A stretch of 64,000 nt of DNA, taken from contig NZ_CP017671.1 of assembly GCF_001874625.1 (NCBI RefSeq), positions 2,604,001 through 2,668,000 on the forward strand, read 5' to 3'. The position numbers and the translations under genes were made by a program. Numbering within the stretch: the first letter of the stretch is position 1; each line of letters starts with the position of its first letter. The notes under the pieces were generated by a model. The model saw nothing but the letters and a program-made list of their open reading frames with translations. It was not told where the DNA came from and searched no databases. Of this stretch, positions 38,945-48,426 are shown in pieces. Source of the DNA: Providencia rettgeri. GTDB taxonomy: Bacteria > Pseudomonadota > Gammaproteobacteria > Enterobacterales > Enterobacteriaceae.

Positions 38945-39319
38945 ATGTCGAACACCCCTGCTGCTTCTCCTTATATTATGTACGGAATTAAAAATTGTGA
39001 CACCATAAAAAAAGCTCGCCGATACTTAGAGGATAATGGGGTTGATTATCAGTTCCATGATTATCGGGTTGATGGAATTAGTGATGCATTACTTTCTACA
39101 CTGATGGATAACATTGACTGGGAAATCCTCGTTAATAAGCGTGGTACTACATGGCGTAAATTGACTGATGATGAAAAAAATGCCGTTATCGACGCTAATA
39201 GCGCTAAAAAGGTATTACTTGCAGAGCCTGCGATGATCAAACGCCCTGTACTTGTTTCCGCTGATAACCGTTATCTAGTTGGGTTTAATGCGGATGAGTA
39301 CCAAAACTTCATTAAATAA
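38945..39319 (+). CDS. yffB: ArsC/Spx family protein YffB
   Basis: 124 residues, thioredoxin-fold ArsC-like family. [16 protein letters not shown] has the single conserved cysteine (Cys19), and [10 protein letters not shown] and IKRPVL mark the YffB subgroup. The arginine triad of arsenate reductase is incomplete, so arsenate reduction is unlikely, and the role is unknown. GAGG precedes the ATG. It lies 13 bases before dapE, as in E. coli (yffB-dapE). Confidence 0.9.
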   Translation: MSNTPAASPYIMYGIKNCDTIKKARRYLEDNGVDYQFHDYRVDGISDALLSTLMDNIDWEILVNKRGTTWRKLTDDEKNAVIDANSAKKVLLAEPAMIKRPVLVSADNRYLVGFNADEYQNFIK

Positions 39320-39332
39320 TCAGGTGATTAAA

Positions 39333-40463
39333 ATGGATTGTCCGGTTATTCAACTTGCCAAAGAACTTATTGCTCGCCCTTCAATCAGCCCTGATGACCA
39401 AGGCTGCCAAGCCTTACTTATTGAACGCCTAGACAAAATTGGCTTCCTTATTGAGCCCATGCCCTTTGGGAATACATTAAATTTTTGGGCATTTCGTGGC
39501 GCAAAAGGCCCTACTTTAGCCTTCGCAGGTCACACTGATGTTGTCCCTGCGGGTAATAGTGCTCAGTGGCAAACACCACCATTTACACCTACGATTATAA
39601 ATCAGCATCTTTATGGCCGTGGTGCTGCCGACATGAAGGGTTCAGTCGCAGCAATGGTCGTCGCTGCAGAGCGATTTGTTGAAAAACACCCCAACCATCA
39701 GGGTCGTTTAGCCTTTTTAATCACCTCAGATGAAGAGGCTGATGCGTTAGACGGTACTGTTAAAGTCGTTGAAACTTTAATGCAGCGCCAAGAACGCGTC
39801 GACTACTGTTTAGTCGGTGAGCCTTCTAGTCAAGCTCAATTAGGTGACATTGTTAAAAATGGTCGCAGAGGCTCAATCACAGCTAACCTCACTATCATCG
39901 GCGTACAAGGCCATGTCGCCTACCCACATTTAGCAACTAACCCAGTTCACCGCGCAAGTGCGTTTTTGCATGAGCTTACGACCACCACATGGGATACTGG
40001 TAATGATTTTTTCCCAGCAACGACGATGCAAATTGCTAACATTCATGCAGGGACAGGGGCAAGTAATGTGATCCCTGGAGAATTATCTGTCCAATTTAAT
40101 TTCCGTTTTAGTACTGAGTTGACTGACACACAAATACGTGACAGGGTCACTGAAATGTTATCACGACATGGACTCGAGTATAAAATTGAATGGGTACTAT
40201 CTGGGCAACCTTTTTTGACAGAAAAACGCGAATTAGTTACCGCTACATTACAAGCAATTCATGAATTAACGGGTCAAAACGCTGAACTTTCAACCAGTGG
40301 TGGTACGTCGGATGGCCGTTTTATCGCTCAAATGGGCACTCAAGTGATTGAACTAGGCCCACTAAATGCAACAATTCATAAAGTTGATGAATGCGTAAAA
40401 GTGGATGACCTACAACAATTAGCTTTAATCTATGAGAGGATCATGGAGTTGTTAATACTATGA
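39333..40463 (+). CDS. dapE: Succinyl-diaminopimelate desuccinylase DapE
   Basis: 376 residues (E. coli 375). This M20 metallopeptidase-fold enzyme hydrolyses N-succinyl-L,L-diaminopimelate in the lysine/peptidoglycan route. Di-zinc motifs are [22 protein letters not shown] and [11 protein letters not shown], with [11 protein letters not shown] and [14 protein letters not shown] near the end. ATG 39333 behind AGGTG is chosen over an upstream in-frame start inside yffB. The stop overlaps the next gene by 4 bases. Confidence 0.96.
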   Translation: MDCPVIQLAKELIARPSISPDDQGCQALLIERLDKIGFLIEPMPFGNTLNFWAFRGAKGPTLAFAGHTDVVPAGNSAQWQTPPFTPTIINQHLYGRGAADMKGSVAAMVVAAERFVEKHPNHQGRLAFLITSDEEADALDGTVKVVETLMQRQERVDYCLVGEPSSQAQLGDIVKNGRRGSITANLTIIGVQGHVAYPHLATNPVHRASAFLHELTTTTWDTGNDFFPATTMQIANIHAGTGASNVIPGELSVQFNFRFSTELTDTQIRDRVTEMLSRHGLEYKIEWVLSGQPFLTEKRELVTATLQAIHELTGQNAELSTSGGTSDGRFIAQMGTQVIELGPLNATIHKVDECVKVDDLQQLALIYERIMELLIL

Positions 40464-41143
40464 CCACCAATAATATGCTCACTATTGAAATGCTAACTGG
40501 CCGCTCAACAGACCATTTAGTTACGCTTGGCGGGTCACATCGCTTGCAATTTAATGCAACAAAAGCGTTTCTTGCAATGCAACAAACCGCGACTAAAGCG
40601 GGCTTTAAATTACAGTCAGCAAGTGCTTTTCGTGATTTTTCACGTCAACAACTTATTTGGAATGAAAAATTTACCGGCCTGCGCCCTGTTCTTGATACTC
40701 ATAGTCAACCATTAGATATCAGCCAACTTTCTGAAGGGGAACTATGTGAAGCTATTCTGCATTGGTCCGCATTACCCGGAGCCAGTCGCCATCACTGGGG
40801 CACAGAGATTGATGTTTATGACCCTTTGCGTATCCCTACAGGGCAAACATTGCAGTTAGAACCATGGGAATATGAGGCTGGGGGCTACCTTGCAGAGCTA
40901 AATGATTGGCTTACTGAAAATATGTCAACATTCGATTTTTATCGCCCGTTCACAGCAATTGATGCTGGTGTCGCATACGAACCGTGGCATATTAGTTATT
41001 GGCCTTTAGCGCATGAAGCTGAGCAATTATTAACACCTGAAGTGATTAAACAAGTGTTACAGCAAGAAGAGATCTATGGTAAAAATTGGCTAATCAACAA
41101 CTTAAATTATGTATTTGAGCGTTATATTCGCCTAGATGTATAA
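40460..41143 (+). CDS. M15 family D-alanyl-D-alanine carboxypeptidase
   Basis: 227 residues, VanY/M15B peptidase family. Zinc motifs are [13 protein letters not shown] (about 113-125; His and Asp ligands) and EPWHISYW (about 176-183; His ligand). [16 protein letters not shown] is typical of the fold. It would trim D-Ala from peptidoglycan peptides. No signal peptide is visible, so either it acts in the cytosol on precursors or export is by another route. It is coupled to dapE by an ATGA overlap, linking DAP supply to cell-wall peptide turnover. Confidence 0.85.
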   Translation: MTTNNMLTIEMLTGRSTDHLVTLGGSHRLQFNATKAFLAMQQTATKAGFKLQSASAFRDFSRQQLIWNEKFTGLRPVLDTHSQPLDISQLSEGELCEAILHWSALPGASRHHWGTEIDVYDPLRIPTGQTLQLEPWEYEAGGYLAELNDWLTENMSTFDFYRPFTAIDAGVAYEPWHISYWPLAHEAEQLLTPEVIKQVLQQEEIYGKNWLINNLNYVFERYIRLDV

Positions 41144-41176
41144 GACTAGCTAAGACATTTCCCCCTATTATATTGC

Positions 41177-41209
41177 GTTTCATAGATTGGAATTCCCCGT
41201 CTATGAAAC
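41177..41209. terminator. Convergent hairpin M15 peptidase/ybaN
   Basis: GTTTCATAGA (41177-41186) pairs with TCTATGAAAC (41200-41209), overlapping the ybaN stop codon. T-rich sequence follows on the plus strand. Confidence 0.65.
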
Positions 41210-41593
41210 CTTCTTATTTTTCCCTGAAATTTGTTCATCAACCACTGGAAGCCTATACATAAACATTAACAACCAACATAACAGTACCAATAAGCTTATT
41301 TTTAACCAAAGGTAACTAACAACCCAAATAGAAAATGAAAATGTTAATAAGATTAAAATAATAGCCTTAGGTTTAGCCCCCTTTGGTAACCCTTTATGTT
41401 TTTGCCAATGACGAATATAACTACCGAACCACGAACGATATAGCAACCAGTGATGGAAACGCGGTGATGAGCGAGAGAAGCACCAAGCAGCTAATAATAA
41501 AAAAGGGGTTGTTGGCAAAACGGGAAGCACCACACCAGCAAAAGCCAGTACAACAGCTAACCATCCAATGGTAATGAGGAACAATTTTTTCAA
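41201..41593 (-). CDS. ybaN: DUF454 family inner-membrane protein YbaN
   Basis: 130 residues with three or four membrane helices. The signature is GWLAVVLAFAGVVLPVLPTTPFLLLAAWCFSRSSPRFH, then YRSWFGSYIRHWQKHKGLP, almost as in E. coli YbaN. I assign a TTG start at 41593 because it aligns with E. coli (MQRIILIIIGW) and is preceded by a very strong AAAGGAGGAGGAG site; the upstream in-frame codons to 41671 have no family counterpart. Function is unknown. Confidence 0.88.
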   Translation of the reverse strand: MKKLFLITIGWLAVVLAFAGVVLPVLPTTPFLLLAAWCFSRSSPRFHHWLLYRSWFGSYIRHWQKHKGLPKGAKPKAIILILLTFSFSIWVVSYLWLKISLLVLLCWLLMFMYRLPVVDEQISGKNKKVS

Positions 41594-41856
41594 AACTCCT
41601 CCTCCTTTATAAAGAATAAGAAATAAGCAGATACTAAGGTAAAATACCTTACAAAATCTGTGGTAACTCATAGTAATATCAATGATATACTGTAATGGTA
41701 AATAGGCGTAATGAAAAGTCGATTTTGCCGATTGAAATGATTATGATCACCTTTATTTTAGCGTGCTGAAGGTATTGTCCGATTTTAACGGGTATAGCTA
41801 TATTTTTATCATGCCGTTTAATTTCTAATAAAGGTGATAGGAAACTCGCCTAGTCA

Positions 41857-42436
41857 CATACCCCCGTATGTAACTAGGGTGACTGAGCGAAATCAACGCA
41901 CAGACAGCTCAAAGAATGACTGTTCCATACCCATTCTAAATTATTTGAGTTGTATGAAGGCGATAAGAGAAGGCATCCCTAGGAGCATACACCCGTATGT
42001 GACTAGGGTAACTGAGCGAAATCAACGCACAGACAGCTCAAAGAATGACTGTTCCATATCCATTCTAAATTATTTGAGTTGTATGAAGGCGATAAGAGAA
42101 GGCATCCCTAGGAGCATACACCCGTATGTGACTAGGGTAACTGAGCGAAATCAACGCACAGACAGCTCAAAGAATGACTGTTCCATACCCATTCTAAATT
42201 ATTTGAGTTGTATGAAGGCGATAAGAGAAGGCATCCCTAGGAGCATACCCCCGTATGTAACTAGGGTAACTGAGCGAAATCAACGCACAGACAGCTCAAA
42301 GAATGACTGTTCCATACCCATTCTAAATTATTTGAGTTGTATGAAGGCGATAAGAGAAGGCATCCCTAGGAGCATACACCCGTATGTGACTAGGGTAACT
42401 GAGCGAAATCAACGCACAGACAGCTCAAAGAATGAC
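41857..42436. repeat. Tandem array of a 129-bp repeat, about 4.5 copies
   Basis: A 129-base unit starts at 41857, 41986, 42115, 42244 and 42373; the last is cut after CAAAGAATGAC. Copies differ at only a few bases. Each contains a long hairpin, CCCTAGGAGCATAC with GTATGTGACTAGGG, and the words AACGCACAGACAGCTCAAAG and ATTCTAAATTATTTGAGTTG. The unit resembles a dispersed intergenic repeat I recall from Serratia, Yersinia, Photorhabdus and Proteus relatives. Because 129 is 43 codons, the array is open in one frame from 41834 into ypfN. I read it as non-coding repeat DNA amplified in the ypfN leader. Confidence 0.95.
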
Positions 42437-42451
42437 GAATGGAAGGTGAAT

Positions 42452-42643
42452 ATGCAATGGCTAGCTGACTACTGGTGGATAATTTTACTCTTACTAGTCG
42501 GTATTATTTGGAACTCAGTAAAAGAAATGCTGAGACTTGACCCCAAAAAATACCTAGATGATAAACCTGAACTCCCTCCTCATAAAGATAATAACCACTT
42601 ATGGGACGATGAGGATGACTGGCCTAATGACAAAAAGAAATAA
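42452..42643 (+). CDS. ypfN: Small membrane protein YpfN
   Basis: 63 residues starting [20 protein letters not shown]: one membrane helix, then a charged tail with [15 protein letters not shown] and DDEDDWP. E. coli YpfN (66 aa) is [20 protein letters not shown]..., with KPELPPHRD and DDDDDWP, so ATG 42452 is the true start, helped by GGAAGGTG just ahead. Function is unknown. The upstream repeat array is in frame with it without a stop. Its 3' end overlaps the convergent tmcA by 20 bases. Confidence 0.9.
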   Translation: MQWLADYWWIILLLLVGIIWNSVKEMLRLDPKKYLDDKPELPPHKDNNHLWDDEDDWPNDKKK

Positions 42644-44645
42644 TCTTTTGTTTTATTTTGCTAAGCAAATCGGGTTGGTATTTTTTTACTTGTGTACCAA
42701 CCTCTTTTCTCGCTAATTGTAGCCATTGTTTTTTCCCTGTTAATGCCATATCAGCGCAAATTTGAGTTATCGGCTCTAATGATTGCAAATGCCTACTTAA
42801 CAAAGGTAGTTCATTTGAAGTTACAGTTAACAAACGCATAATGGCACTTTTACTTGCTGCTAGAGGGCGTTTAAACTCACTAAAACCGACTAGTTCTAAC
42901 CAATCTTCATCCATTAACTGCTGTTGGTCACTTACTAGTAAATTAAACACTGATAAATCCTCACGCCAAGCTACATCCCGCTGTAACAACAATTCACCTT
43001 GCTCACAAAATTGAGATGCGCGGCTAGAAATCGGTAATATTGCCATCGCAGTAAAACACCCGCTACTCGCTTCTTTATGGTCCCCTATGCGAATTAACCG
43101 AAAACCTGCTTTTTGCCAAAATGCGAGTAAATCAGGGGTTAACCCAAAACTGACTGATAAAAAATCCAAACCCTGTTGTTTCGCAATAACCTGTTGCTTT
43201 TCTAATAATGTTAAACCAACTTGTTTTCTTCGATAATGGCTCTCAACCGCAATACGCATTACCCTACGTGATTTCCATTGAGCAACATTCGGAAAATAAC
43301 TGTGTGCGGCTAATGACTGTACAACTAAATTCCCTCTAGGCCGGCGTAAACCAGCCCAAATTTGCCAGCCTAGCGCTTCAGTTAATTGCCCCTCATCTAC
43401 CATCCATACAGCACCAATGAAAGTGCTTTCATGGCCGACAGCTTTTGCCGCCATAAAATGTTGTTGCTTTGCGTCCAATAAACGCCTTAAATCTAAAGGA
43501 GATGTTCGATAATGCGCACTCATCAATAAGCCATAAAAAGCGCTAAGTTGGGTATAGTTAGCCGCCAATTCCATTTGAGTTATCCCTAAATACTCAATGG
43601 CATCAACCTTATTTTTCTGACATTCTGGTTCTTGTAACAGGAGTGCTTGGTTAAGCCATAGCTCTAAAGGGTCATTTCGAGCAAAACGCATCGGCTCATC
43701 AAGCTGAAGTGCTGTGAAATTTTGCAAACTAGCACAAAATTTCAACATAAAACCTCGCCCAGTTCCCTCATAACCATCAACGGTCGTCGTCAATAAAACT
43801 CGAGGAAAGTATTCTACTAATTCACGCAAAATATAGCTTGGGATGGCTGAAGCTTCATCAATAATTAACCAATCTGCAGTAATGTTTTTTTTCTGGCGAC
43901 AAAACGACAAAAGATTATCTGGGGACCAAAACGTAATTGGCTTACCTGCCCGTTGTGTTAACACTTCTGTCGCCACTTTCGCTGGAGCACAACACCAGCA
44001 CTCCCCAGGCCATTGTTGTATTAGCATCCCCGCAAGGGTCGATTTCCCCCGCCCTCTAGGTGCTATTACCCCCCAAATACCACCTTGAGCATGTAATAAT
44101 TGGCTAATAATTTTTTGTTGTTGTTTGGTTGGTTGACCTGTTGCTGGCAACCATTTGGTTTTATTTTCCAACAATGAAAAACTGGGGGTATTCCCCTGCT
44201 GGTAAAATAATACGGTATCCGATAAGTGAATTGTGTGTTGTAAGTGCGATACAAAATTAGGAGTGGGAATAATACCGTGTTGCTCATTCCAGCGTAGGCT
44301 ATCCACATCTTCACTGGCTGCCCATTTCGACGGCTCTTTGGTACATAAAACCAACAGACTGCCAGCCTTCAATGCCCCAGACAATATTGCCAATGCTTCA
44401 CTATGTAGGCCTTTACGCGCGTCAAAAATACCGTGTAAAAACTCCCGACCTAACAACAAGTGTGCATTTTCAGGTAGAACCGCCCTCGGTAAGCTAGAGG
44501 ATAGCGTTAACCAATCCCCCTTTAGTGTTTCTTGTAAGTTTATCAGTTGTTGCTCGACCCAAGCATCGTCTCCTGAAAGGAGCAAAAGACGCCGCATGCC
44601 CAGAAAACGAAGCTGTTCTACAATGGGAGATAATAGTTCAACCAT
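42624..44645 (-). CDS. tmcA: tRNA(Met) cytidine acetyltransferase TmcA
   Basis: 673 residues (E. coli 671). It acetylates the wobble cytidine of elongator tRNA(Met) using acetyl-CoA and ATP. It has an N-terminal DUF1726 domain, a helicase-like ATPase with P-loop [12 protein letters not shown] and Walker [12 protein letters not shown], and a GNAT acetyltransferase domain ([22 protein letters not shown]). The C-terminal tRNA-binding part follows. The start at ATG 44645 aligns with E. coli; a TTG at 44666 is possible. It lies 7 bases after yeaL and is probably co-transcribed. Confidence 0.93.
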   Translation of the reverse strand: MVELLSPIVEQLRFLGMRRLLLLSGDDAWVEQQLINLQETLKGDWLTLSSSLPRAVLPENAHLLLGREFLHGIFDARKGLHSEALAILSGALKAGSLLVLCTKEPSKWAASEDVDSLRWNEQHGIIPTPNFVSHLQHTIHLSDTVLFYQQGNTPSFSLLENKTKWLPATGQPTKQQQKIISQLLHAQGGIWGVIAPRGRGKSTLAGMLIQQWPGECWCCAPAKVATEVLTQRAGKPITFWSPDNLLSFCRQKKNITADWLIIDEASAIPSYILRELVEYFPRVLLTTTVDGYEGTGRGFMLKFCASLQNFTALQLDEPMRFARNDPLELWLNQALLLQEPECQKNKVDAIEYLGITQMELAANYTQLSAFYGLLMSAHYRTSPLDLRRLLDAKQQHFMAAKAVGHESTFIGAVWMVDEGQLTEALGWQIWAGLRRPRGNLVVQSLAAHSYFPNVAQWKSRRVMRIAVESHYRRKQVGLTLLEKQQVIAKQQGLDFLSVSFGLTPDLLAFWQKAGFRLIRIGDHKEASSGCFTAMAILPISSRASQFCEQGELLLQRDVAWREDLSVFNLLVSDQQQLMDEDWLELVGFSEFKRPLAASKSAIMRLLTVTSNELPLLSRHLQSLEPITQICADMALTGKKQWLQLARKEVGTQVKKYQPDLLSKIKQKIISFCH

Positions 44646-44652
44646 AGTAATG

Positions 44653-45105
44653 TTATGATTTCCCAATTAATAACGACAAGATCCCAGCCGCAATTAACGG
44701 CCCTACAGGAACGCCGCGGAACAAAGCGACACCAATAACTGTCCCGACTAATAACCCTGCGACTGTAGAAGGTTGATGTGACATTAAAGTCACCCCACGG
44801 CTACCTAGCCAAGAGACGGCAATGCCAATCACAATGGCAAGGATTGATTTCCAATTTAAAAATGAGCTCAGGACTTCGTTCGCTGTTATTTTGCCACTTG
44901 CGATAGGAGCCATCACCCCAATAGTGAGAATAAGAATGCCGATTGTTAACCCATATTTTTCAATCCATGGGAAATAATTATTCAATGGCGTTATCCTAAC
45001 CACCAATAAAAATAACATCGCAAGAGTGACCGTCATATTATGACTTATGATCCCTAACCCAGCTAATACCAGTAGGATGATTAATGTTGGATCAACATGA
45101 CTCAT
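44653..45105 (-). CDS. yeaL: UPF0756/DUF441 membrane protein YeaL
   Basis: 150 residues with four predicted membrane helices. Family pieces are [44 protein letters not shown] and [18 protein letters not shown]. coli YeaL is 148 residues. Function is unknown. It lies just upstream of tmcA on the same strand. Confidence 0.88.
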   Translation of the reverse strand: MSHVDPTLIILLVLAGLGIISHNMTVTLAMLFLLVVRITPLNNYFPWIEKYGLTIGILILTIGVMAPIASGKITANEVLSSFLNWKSILAIVIGIAVSWLGSRGVTLMSHQPSTVAGLLVGTVIGVALFRGVPVGPLIAAGILSLLIGKS

Positions 45106-45822
45106 AGATTTATCCCTGTAGAACGCGTAATTATTATTTTACGAACAGCTAAAATGATTGGTTTCAAAACATGTTATTGGCTCATCATCAAAGAAGCAAA
45201 TATATACATGCTCTATTTTGTTTTTGCTAACCTATTATTATAATGAATAATAAAACTGACTGTCTCCTTCCATCATATTAACCTAGTAATTACACTTGTA
45301 TTACTTATTAATATCAATTGATGCTATTTAATATTTTTAGCTTTATTCTAACTAAAGGCATGTATGAATACGAATATTGCCCATCTAGCATACTGAACTA
45401 TCCCCAAAGCTATACCATCCGAGGATGGTTTAAACGGGAATAGTAGACATTTCCCTTAGCAATTTATCCATATTAAAGAAAACACTCGCTAGCATAAACC
45501 ATGGTTATCCGTTTATCGTGCTCAGAAAAACACCGTTAAGTTTAAATCCACCTGTAAGCAATAAAACTTAAGCTAAATATTCGGGATATTCATAACTCTT
45601 TATTTTTTTATTTCTTCATTTTTCCCATATTCATCACCATAAACACCAACTTACAGTGCGTTTTACTAAAGATGCACTCAAACACCTTTGTTCCCAGACA
45701 ATTGGTAATTATTGAGTATAATATCCATCAGTTATTAATATAAAAAGTCATAAACCAAGATAATTGATAATTTACTAAATTGTGTGGCACTTATTACTAG
45801 CACAATAATTAGGATTAATGAT
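45106..45822. other. Intergenic region before the PPC/ECF cluster
   Basis: About 720 bases with no gene. The only clear structure is a perfect 7-base inverted repeat, ACCATCC-GA-GGATGGT, at 45414-45429, roughly 400 bases before the PPC gene. The rest is AT-rich and no known riboswitch was recognised. Promoters of yeaL and the PPC/ECF operon are presumably here. Confidence 0.5.
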
Positions 45823-46248
45823 ATGACCCACCCTTTACCCCTTTATTCCAACGCTCGTTTTATTGCTATCCGCTTAGTACCCGATGAAGATGTGATTTTA
45901 TCCTTACGCCAACAAATTGCACATCATCGTCTGCAAGCTGCGTTTATTGCTGGGAGTGTTGGCAGCTTAACCAATGTTGCTCTACGTTTCGCTGGGCAGG
46001 ATATAACGCATCATACAACAGGTAAATTTGAGATTGTCTCTTTAATCGGTACGTTGGATGCCCAAGGTGAACACCTTCATCTGGCGGTTGCTGACGAAAC
46101 TGGCAAAGTGCTTGGTGGCCATATGATGCCCGGTTGCACAGTGAGAACCACATTAGAACTGGTGATTGGTGAACTTGAAAAAACCAATTTCACACGTGAA
46201 CCGTGTCCTCTTTCAGGTTACGAAGAACTTATTATCACCTCTCGTTAA
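45823..46248 (+). CDS. PPC-domain (DUF296) protein
   Basis: 141 residues forming a single PPC/DUF296 domain. AAFIAGSVGSLTNVALRFAG, GKFEIVSLIGTL, HLHLAVADETGKVLGGHMMPGCTVRTTLELVI and the GGH...C arrangement are typical and include a putative metal/ligand site. Prokaryotic members are trimers of unknown function, some fused or linked to DNA-binding or transport genes. ATG 45823 behind AGGA is chosen. It is the first gene of the ECF operon, 34 bases before the S component, so it may sense or handle the transported compound (inference). Confidence 0.82.
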   Translation: MTHPLPLYSNARFIAIRLVPDEDVILSLRQQIAHHRLQAAFIAGSVGSLTNVALRFAGQDITHHTTGKFEIVSLIGTLDAQGEHLHLAVADETGKVLGGHMMPGCTVRTTLELVIGELEKTNFTREPCPLSGYEELIITSR

Positions 46249-46282
46249 TTTATTATTCCATCATAGCAAGGAATACGTTGTC

Positions 46283-46864
46283 ATGAGCAAAACGTCGATT
46301 ATTTCTAGTCGCACACTGACTTTAATTGTTTTTTCGATCGCGATTAATATGATTATTGGGCAATTAAGCTCTATGTTAAAACTGCCTATTTTTCTCGATT
46401 CTATTGGAACGCTAATTTGTGCGTTATTAGCAGGCCCTTGGGTCGCCTTGTTTAGTGGCTTATTAACCAATTTATTGTGGGGATTACTCAGCGGGCCTAT
46501 CGCCGCAGCATTTGCCCCCGTAGCCATGATGATCGGCCTCAGTGCTGGGTTGTTAGCCCGTGCCGGCTGTTTTCGCACCTTACCTAGAGTTATTTTATCC
46601 GGGGTCATTATTACCTTTGCATTAATGCTCGTTGCTGTCCCTATTCGCACTTACTTATTTGCAGGGACGACGGGTAGTGGAGCTGATTTTTTCGTTGCCT
46701 ATTTCCATGCCGTTGGAGATAACTTACTTGAATCAGTCGCGATTACCGTTCTAGGTGCCAACATCGCAGATAAAGTTATTTCCGCTATTGTTGCTTGGCT
46801 GCTGGTTCGCCAATTGCCGGAGCGAGTACAACGCAACTACCCCAATATGGCTAAGGTAAGTTAA
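46283..46864 (+). CDS. ECF transporter substrate-binding (S) component
   Basis: 193 residues with about five or six membrane helices, matching ECF S subunits: LKLPIFLDSIGTLICALLAGPWVALFSGLLTNLLWGL, then GPIAAAFAPVAMMIGLSAGLLARAG. AAGGA precedes ATG 46283. The S protein gives the transporter its specificity, usually for a vitamin or metal. The subgroup resembles QrtT-type S proteins, but I cannot name the substrate. The stop codon abuts the next gene's ATG. Confidence 0.82.
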   Translation: MSKTSIISSRTLTLIVFSIAINMIIGQLSSMLKLPIFLDSIGTLICALLAGPWVALFSGLLTNLLWGLLSGPIAAAFAPVAMMIGLSAGLLARAGCFRTLPRVILSGVIITFALMLVAVPIRTYLFAGTTGSGADFFVAYFHAVGDNLLESVAITVLGANIADKVISAIVAWLLVRQLPERVQRNYPNMAKVS

Positions 46865-47569
46865 ATGCACCCGTTTACCTCGCTGACGCTTTGGCTCTGG
46901 CTGAGTGCGAGTTCACTATTTTTGCCTTTGGGGTGGCCTTTAGCTCTGCTAGGTTGTAGTACTTTTATAGTATTACTATTATGGCAACCCGCTCGTCATC
47001 GTTGGCGTGTTGTCGCGTGGATTATGATACCCATGGCGGCAGGTCTCTGGCTTATCCATAGTGGTTGGTTAGCCCAGATACTCACAGGGGATACGTTGAA
47101 AAATAGCCGCCCAGATTTTGCCATGGCATTATGGTTTAGGTTATTAACTATTATTAGTGGCTCCCAACTTTGGTTGCAATTTGTCCCGACGGAGCGGTTT
47201 ATTCGAGCCCTATTTGCTAGCAGGTTGCCTGCAAGCTTTGCCTATTTATTGGCAGGTCCACTATTACTCGTTGAACAACTACGCCAACAGTTGATAACTA
47301 TCCGTGAAGCTCAAATTGCTCGTGGAGTTCCCTTAAATGGCGGGATTTGGCAGCGCATCACATCATTGCCGGCCTTATTATTTCCACTAGCCAGTAATAC
47401 ACTCAATGAGTTGAGTATCCGCAGTGCCGCGCTGGATATGCGTGGCTTTCGATACAGCTCTAACCGTACGACCCTTAACCCTCCCGCTGACAGTTTATGG
47501 CAAATATCCTTACGCTACGGGTTAGTCATATTTATTTTTATTGAAGGTGGTTTAGCTCTGTGGTGGTGA
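46865..47569 (+). CDS. ECF transporter transmembrane (T) component
   Basis: 234 residues, EcfT/CbiQ family. It has N-terminal helices, then a cytosolic coupling region with the two Ala-Arg-Gly-type signatures (EAQIARGVPLNGG near 155 and RSAALDMRGFRY near 195) that contact the ATPases. The start at 46865 directly follows the S gene stop, and the end overlaps the first ATPase gene. It energises the S component together with the two ATPases. Confidence 0.88.
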   Translation: MHPFTSLTLWLWLSASSLFLPLGWPLALLGCSTFIVLLLWQPARHRWRVVAWIMIPMAAGLWLIHSGWLAQILTGDTLKNSRPDFAMALWFRLLTIISGSQLWLQFVPTERFIRALFASRLPASFAYLLAGPLLLVEQLRQQLITIREAQIARGVPLNGGIWQRITSLPALLFPLASNTLNELSIRSAALDMRGFRYSSNRTTLNPPADSLWQISLRYGLVIFIFIEGGLALWW

Positions 47570-48426
47570 ATTTGCAACAAATGTGCTTTATTCCACAAGG
47601 AACAGAGCAAATTTTATTAGGGCCGATAGATTTACATCTCGATCCAGGCCAGTGGCTATGTGTATACGGGGGCAATGGCAGTGGTAAAAGTACATTAGCC
47701 CAACTACTTGCGGGCTGGCATGATGATTTAATCCGTGGGAAAATTGAAGGTGTCGCCAATGTTTTACAGGGAACATTGACAACAGACTCATTAATTCAAG
47801 CTTCAACTAGCCGGCAACTCATTCAACAATCCCCACATTTACAGCTATCAGGCTGTGCTTTTACCGTCGAGCAAGAAATAGCCTTTGGGCCTGAAAATTT
47901 AGGGTTAGCACTAGAAGAGATAGATAGGCGGGTTGAACAAGCAATCCGTTTAACCTTCTGTGAGCCGTTACGTACTCGGCACCCTTCAACCTTATCGGGT
48001 GGTGAAGCTCAGCGTGTCGTCTTAGCCAGCGCTTTAGCAATGCAACCGAAATTACTGCTACTCGATGAGGCATTTAGTCGGTTAACACCTAGTGCGACAC
48101 AGCATATTTTAATTCAACTCAAGCAATACACCGAACAAACTGGTTGTAGCTTAATGTTATTTGAGCGCAATTTATTACCCGCAACCCATTTTTGCAATAC
48201 TTTTTTGCTATTAAGTTCTGGTAAAGCATTTTTAGAAGCAGGAAAAATGCAAGCCGTCGGCAGCTTGAATGATATTTTTCTTGCTGCACTTGAAACTATT
48301 AATATGCCAGACGCATGGCGAGCCGTGGGAGAGCTAGTCAAACAAGGTCTTTGGGTTGGTAATATCCCCCATAATGAAAGCCAACTGGTGCAAGCATTTA
48401 AGGAGCGGTATGCTGCAACTCGATAA
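47560..48426 (+). CDS. ECF transporter ATPase (A) component 1
   Basis: 288 residues, ABC ATPase. Walker A is GGNGSGKSTLAQLLAG, the Q-loop is QQSPHLQLSGCAFTVEQEI, the signature is LSGGEAQRV and Walker B is LLLLDEAFSRL. It starts at one of three successive GTG codons (47560, 47563, 47566) overlapping the end of the T gene. Its last 17 bases overlap the second ATPase gene, so production of the two is coupled. Confidence 0.88.
   Translation: MVVNLQQMCFIPQGTEQILLGPIDLHLDPGQWLCVYGGNGSGKSTLAQLLAGWHDDLIRGKIEGVANVLQGTLTTDSLIQASTSRQLIQQSPHLQLSGCAFTVEQEIAFGPENLGLALEEIDRRVEQAIRLTFCEPLRTRHPSTLSGGEAQRVVLASALAMQPKLLLLDEAFSRLTPSATQHILIQLKQYTEQTGCSLMLFERNLLPATHFCNTFLLLSSGKAFLEAGKMQAVGSLNDIFLAALETINMPDAWRAVGELVKQGLWVGNIPHNESQLVQAFKERYAATR

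Noticed and set aside
41834-42436. Repeat array as a CRISPR
   Set aside because: The repeated unit is 129 bases with no unique spacers between copies; it is a plain tandem duplication and no cas genes are nearby.
41834-42451. Repeat array as a genuine coding sequence
   Set aside because: It is open only because the 129-base period is divisible by 3; the unit resembles a dispersed non-coding repeat, and YpfN has a good start of its own at 42452. Recorded as a finding, not a gene.
43843-44658. Plus-strand frames opposite tmcA
   Set aside because: They are shadows; tmcA accounts for the sequence with intact ATPase and acetyltransferase motifs.
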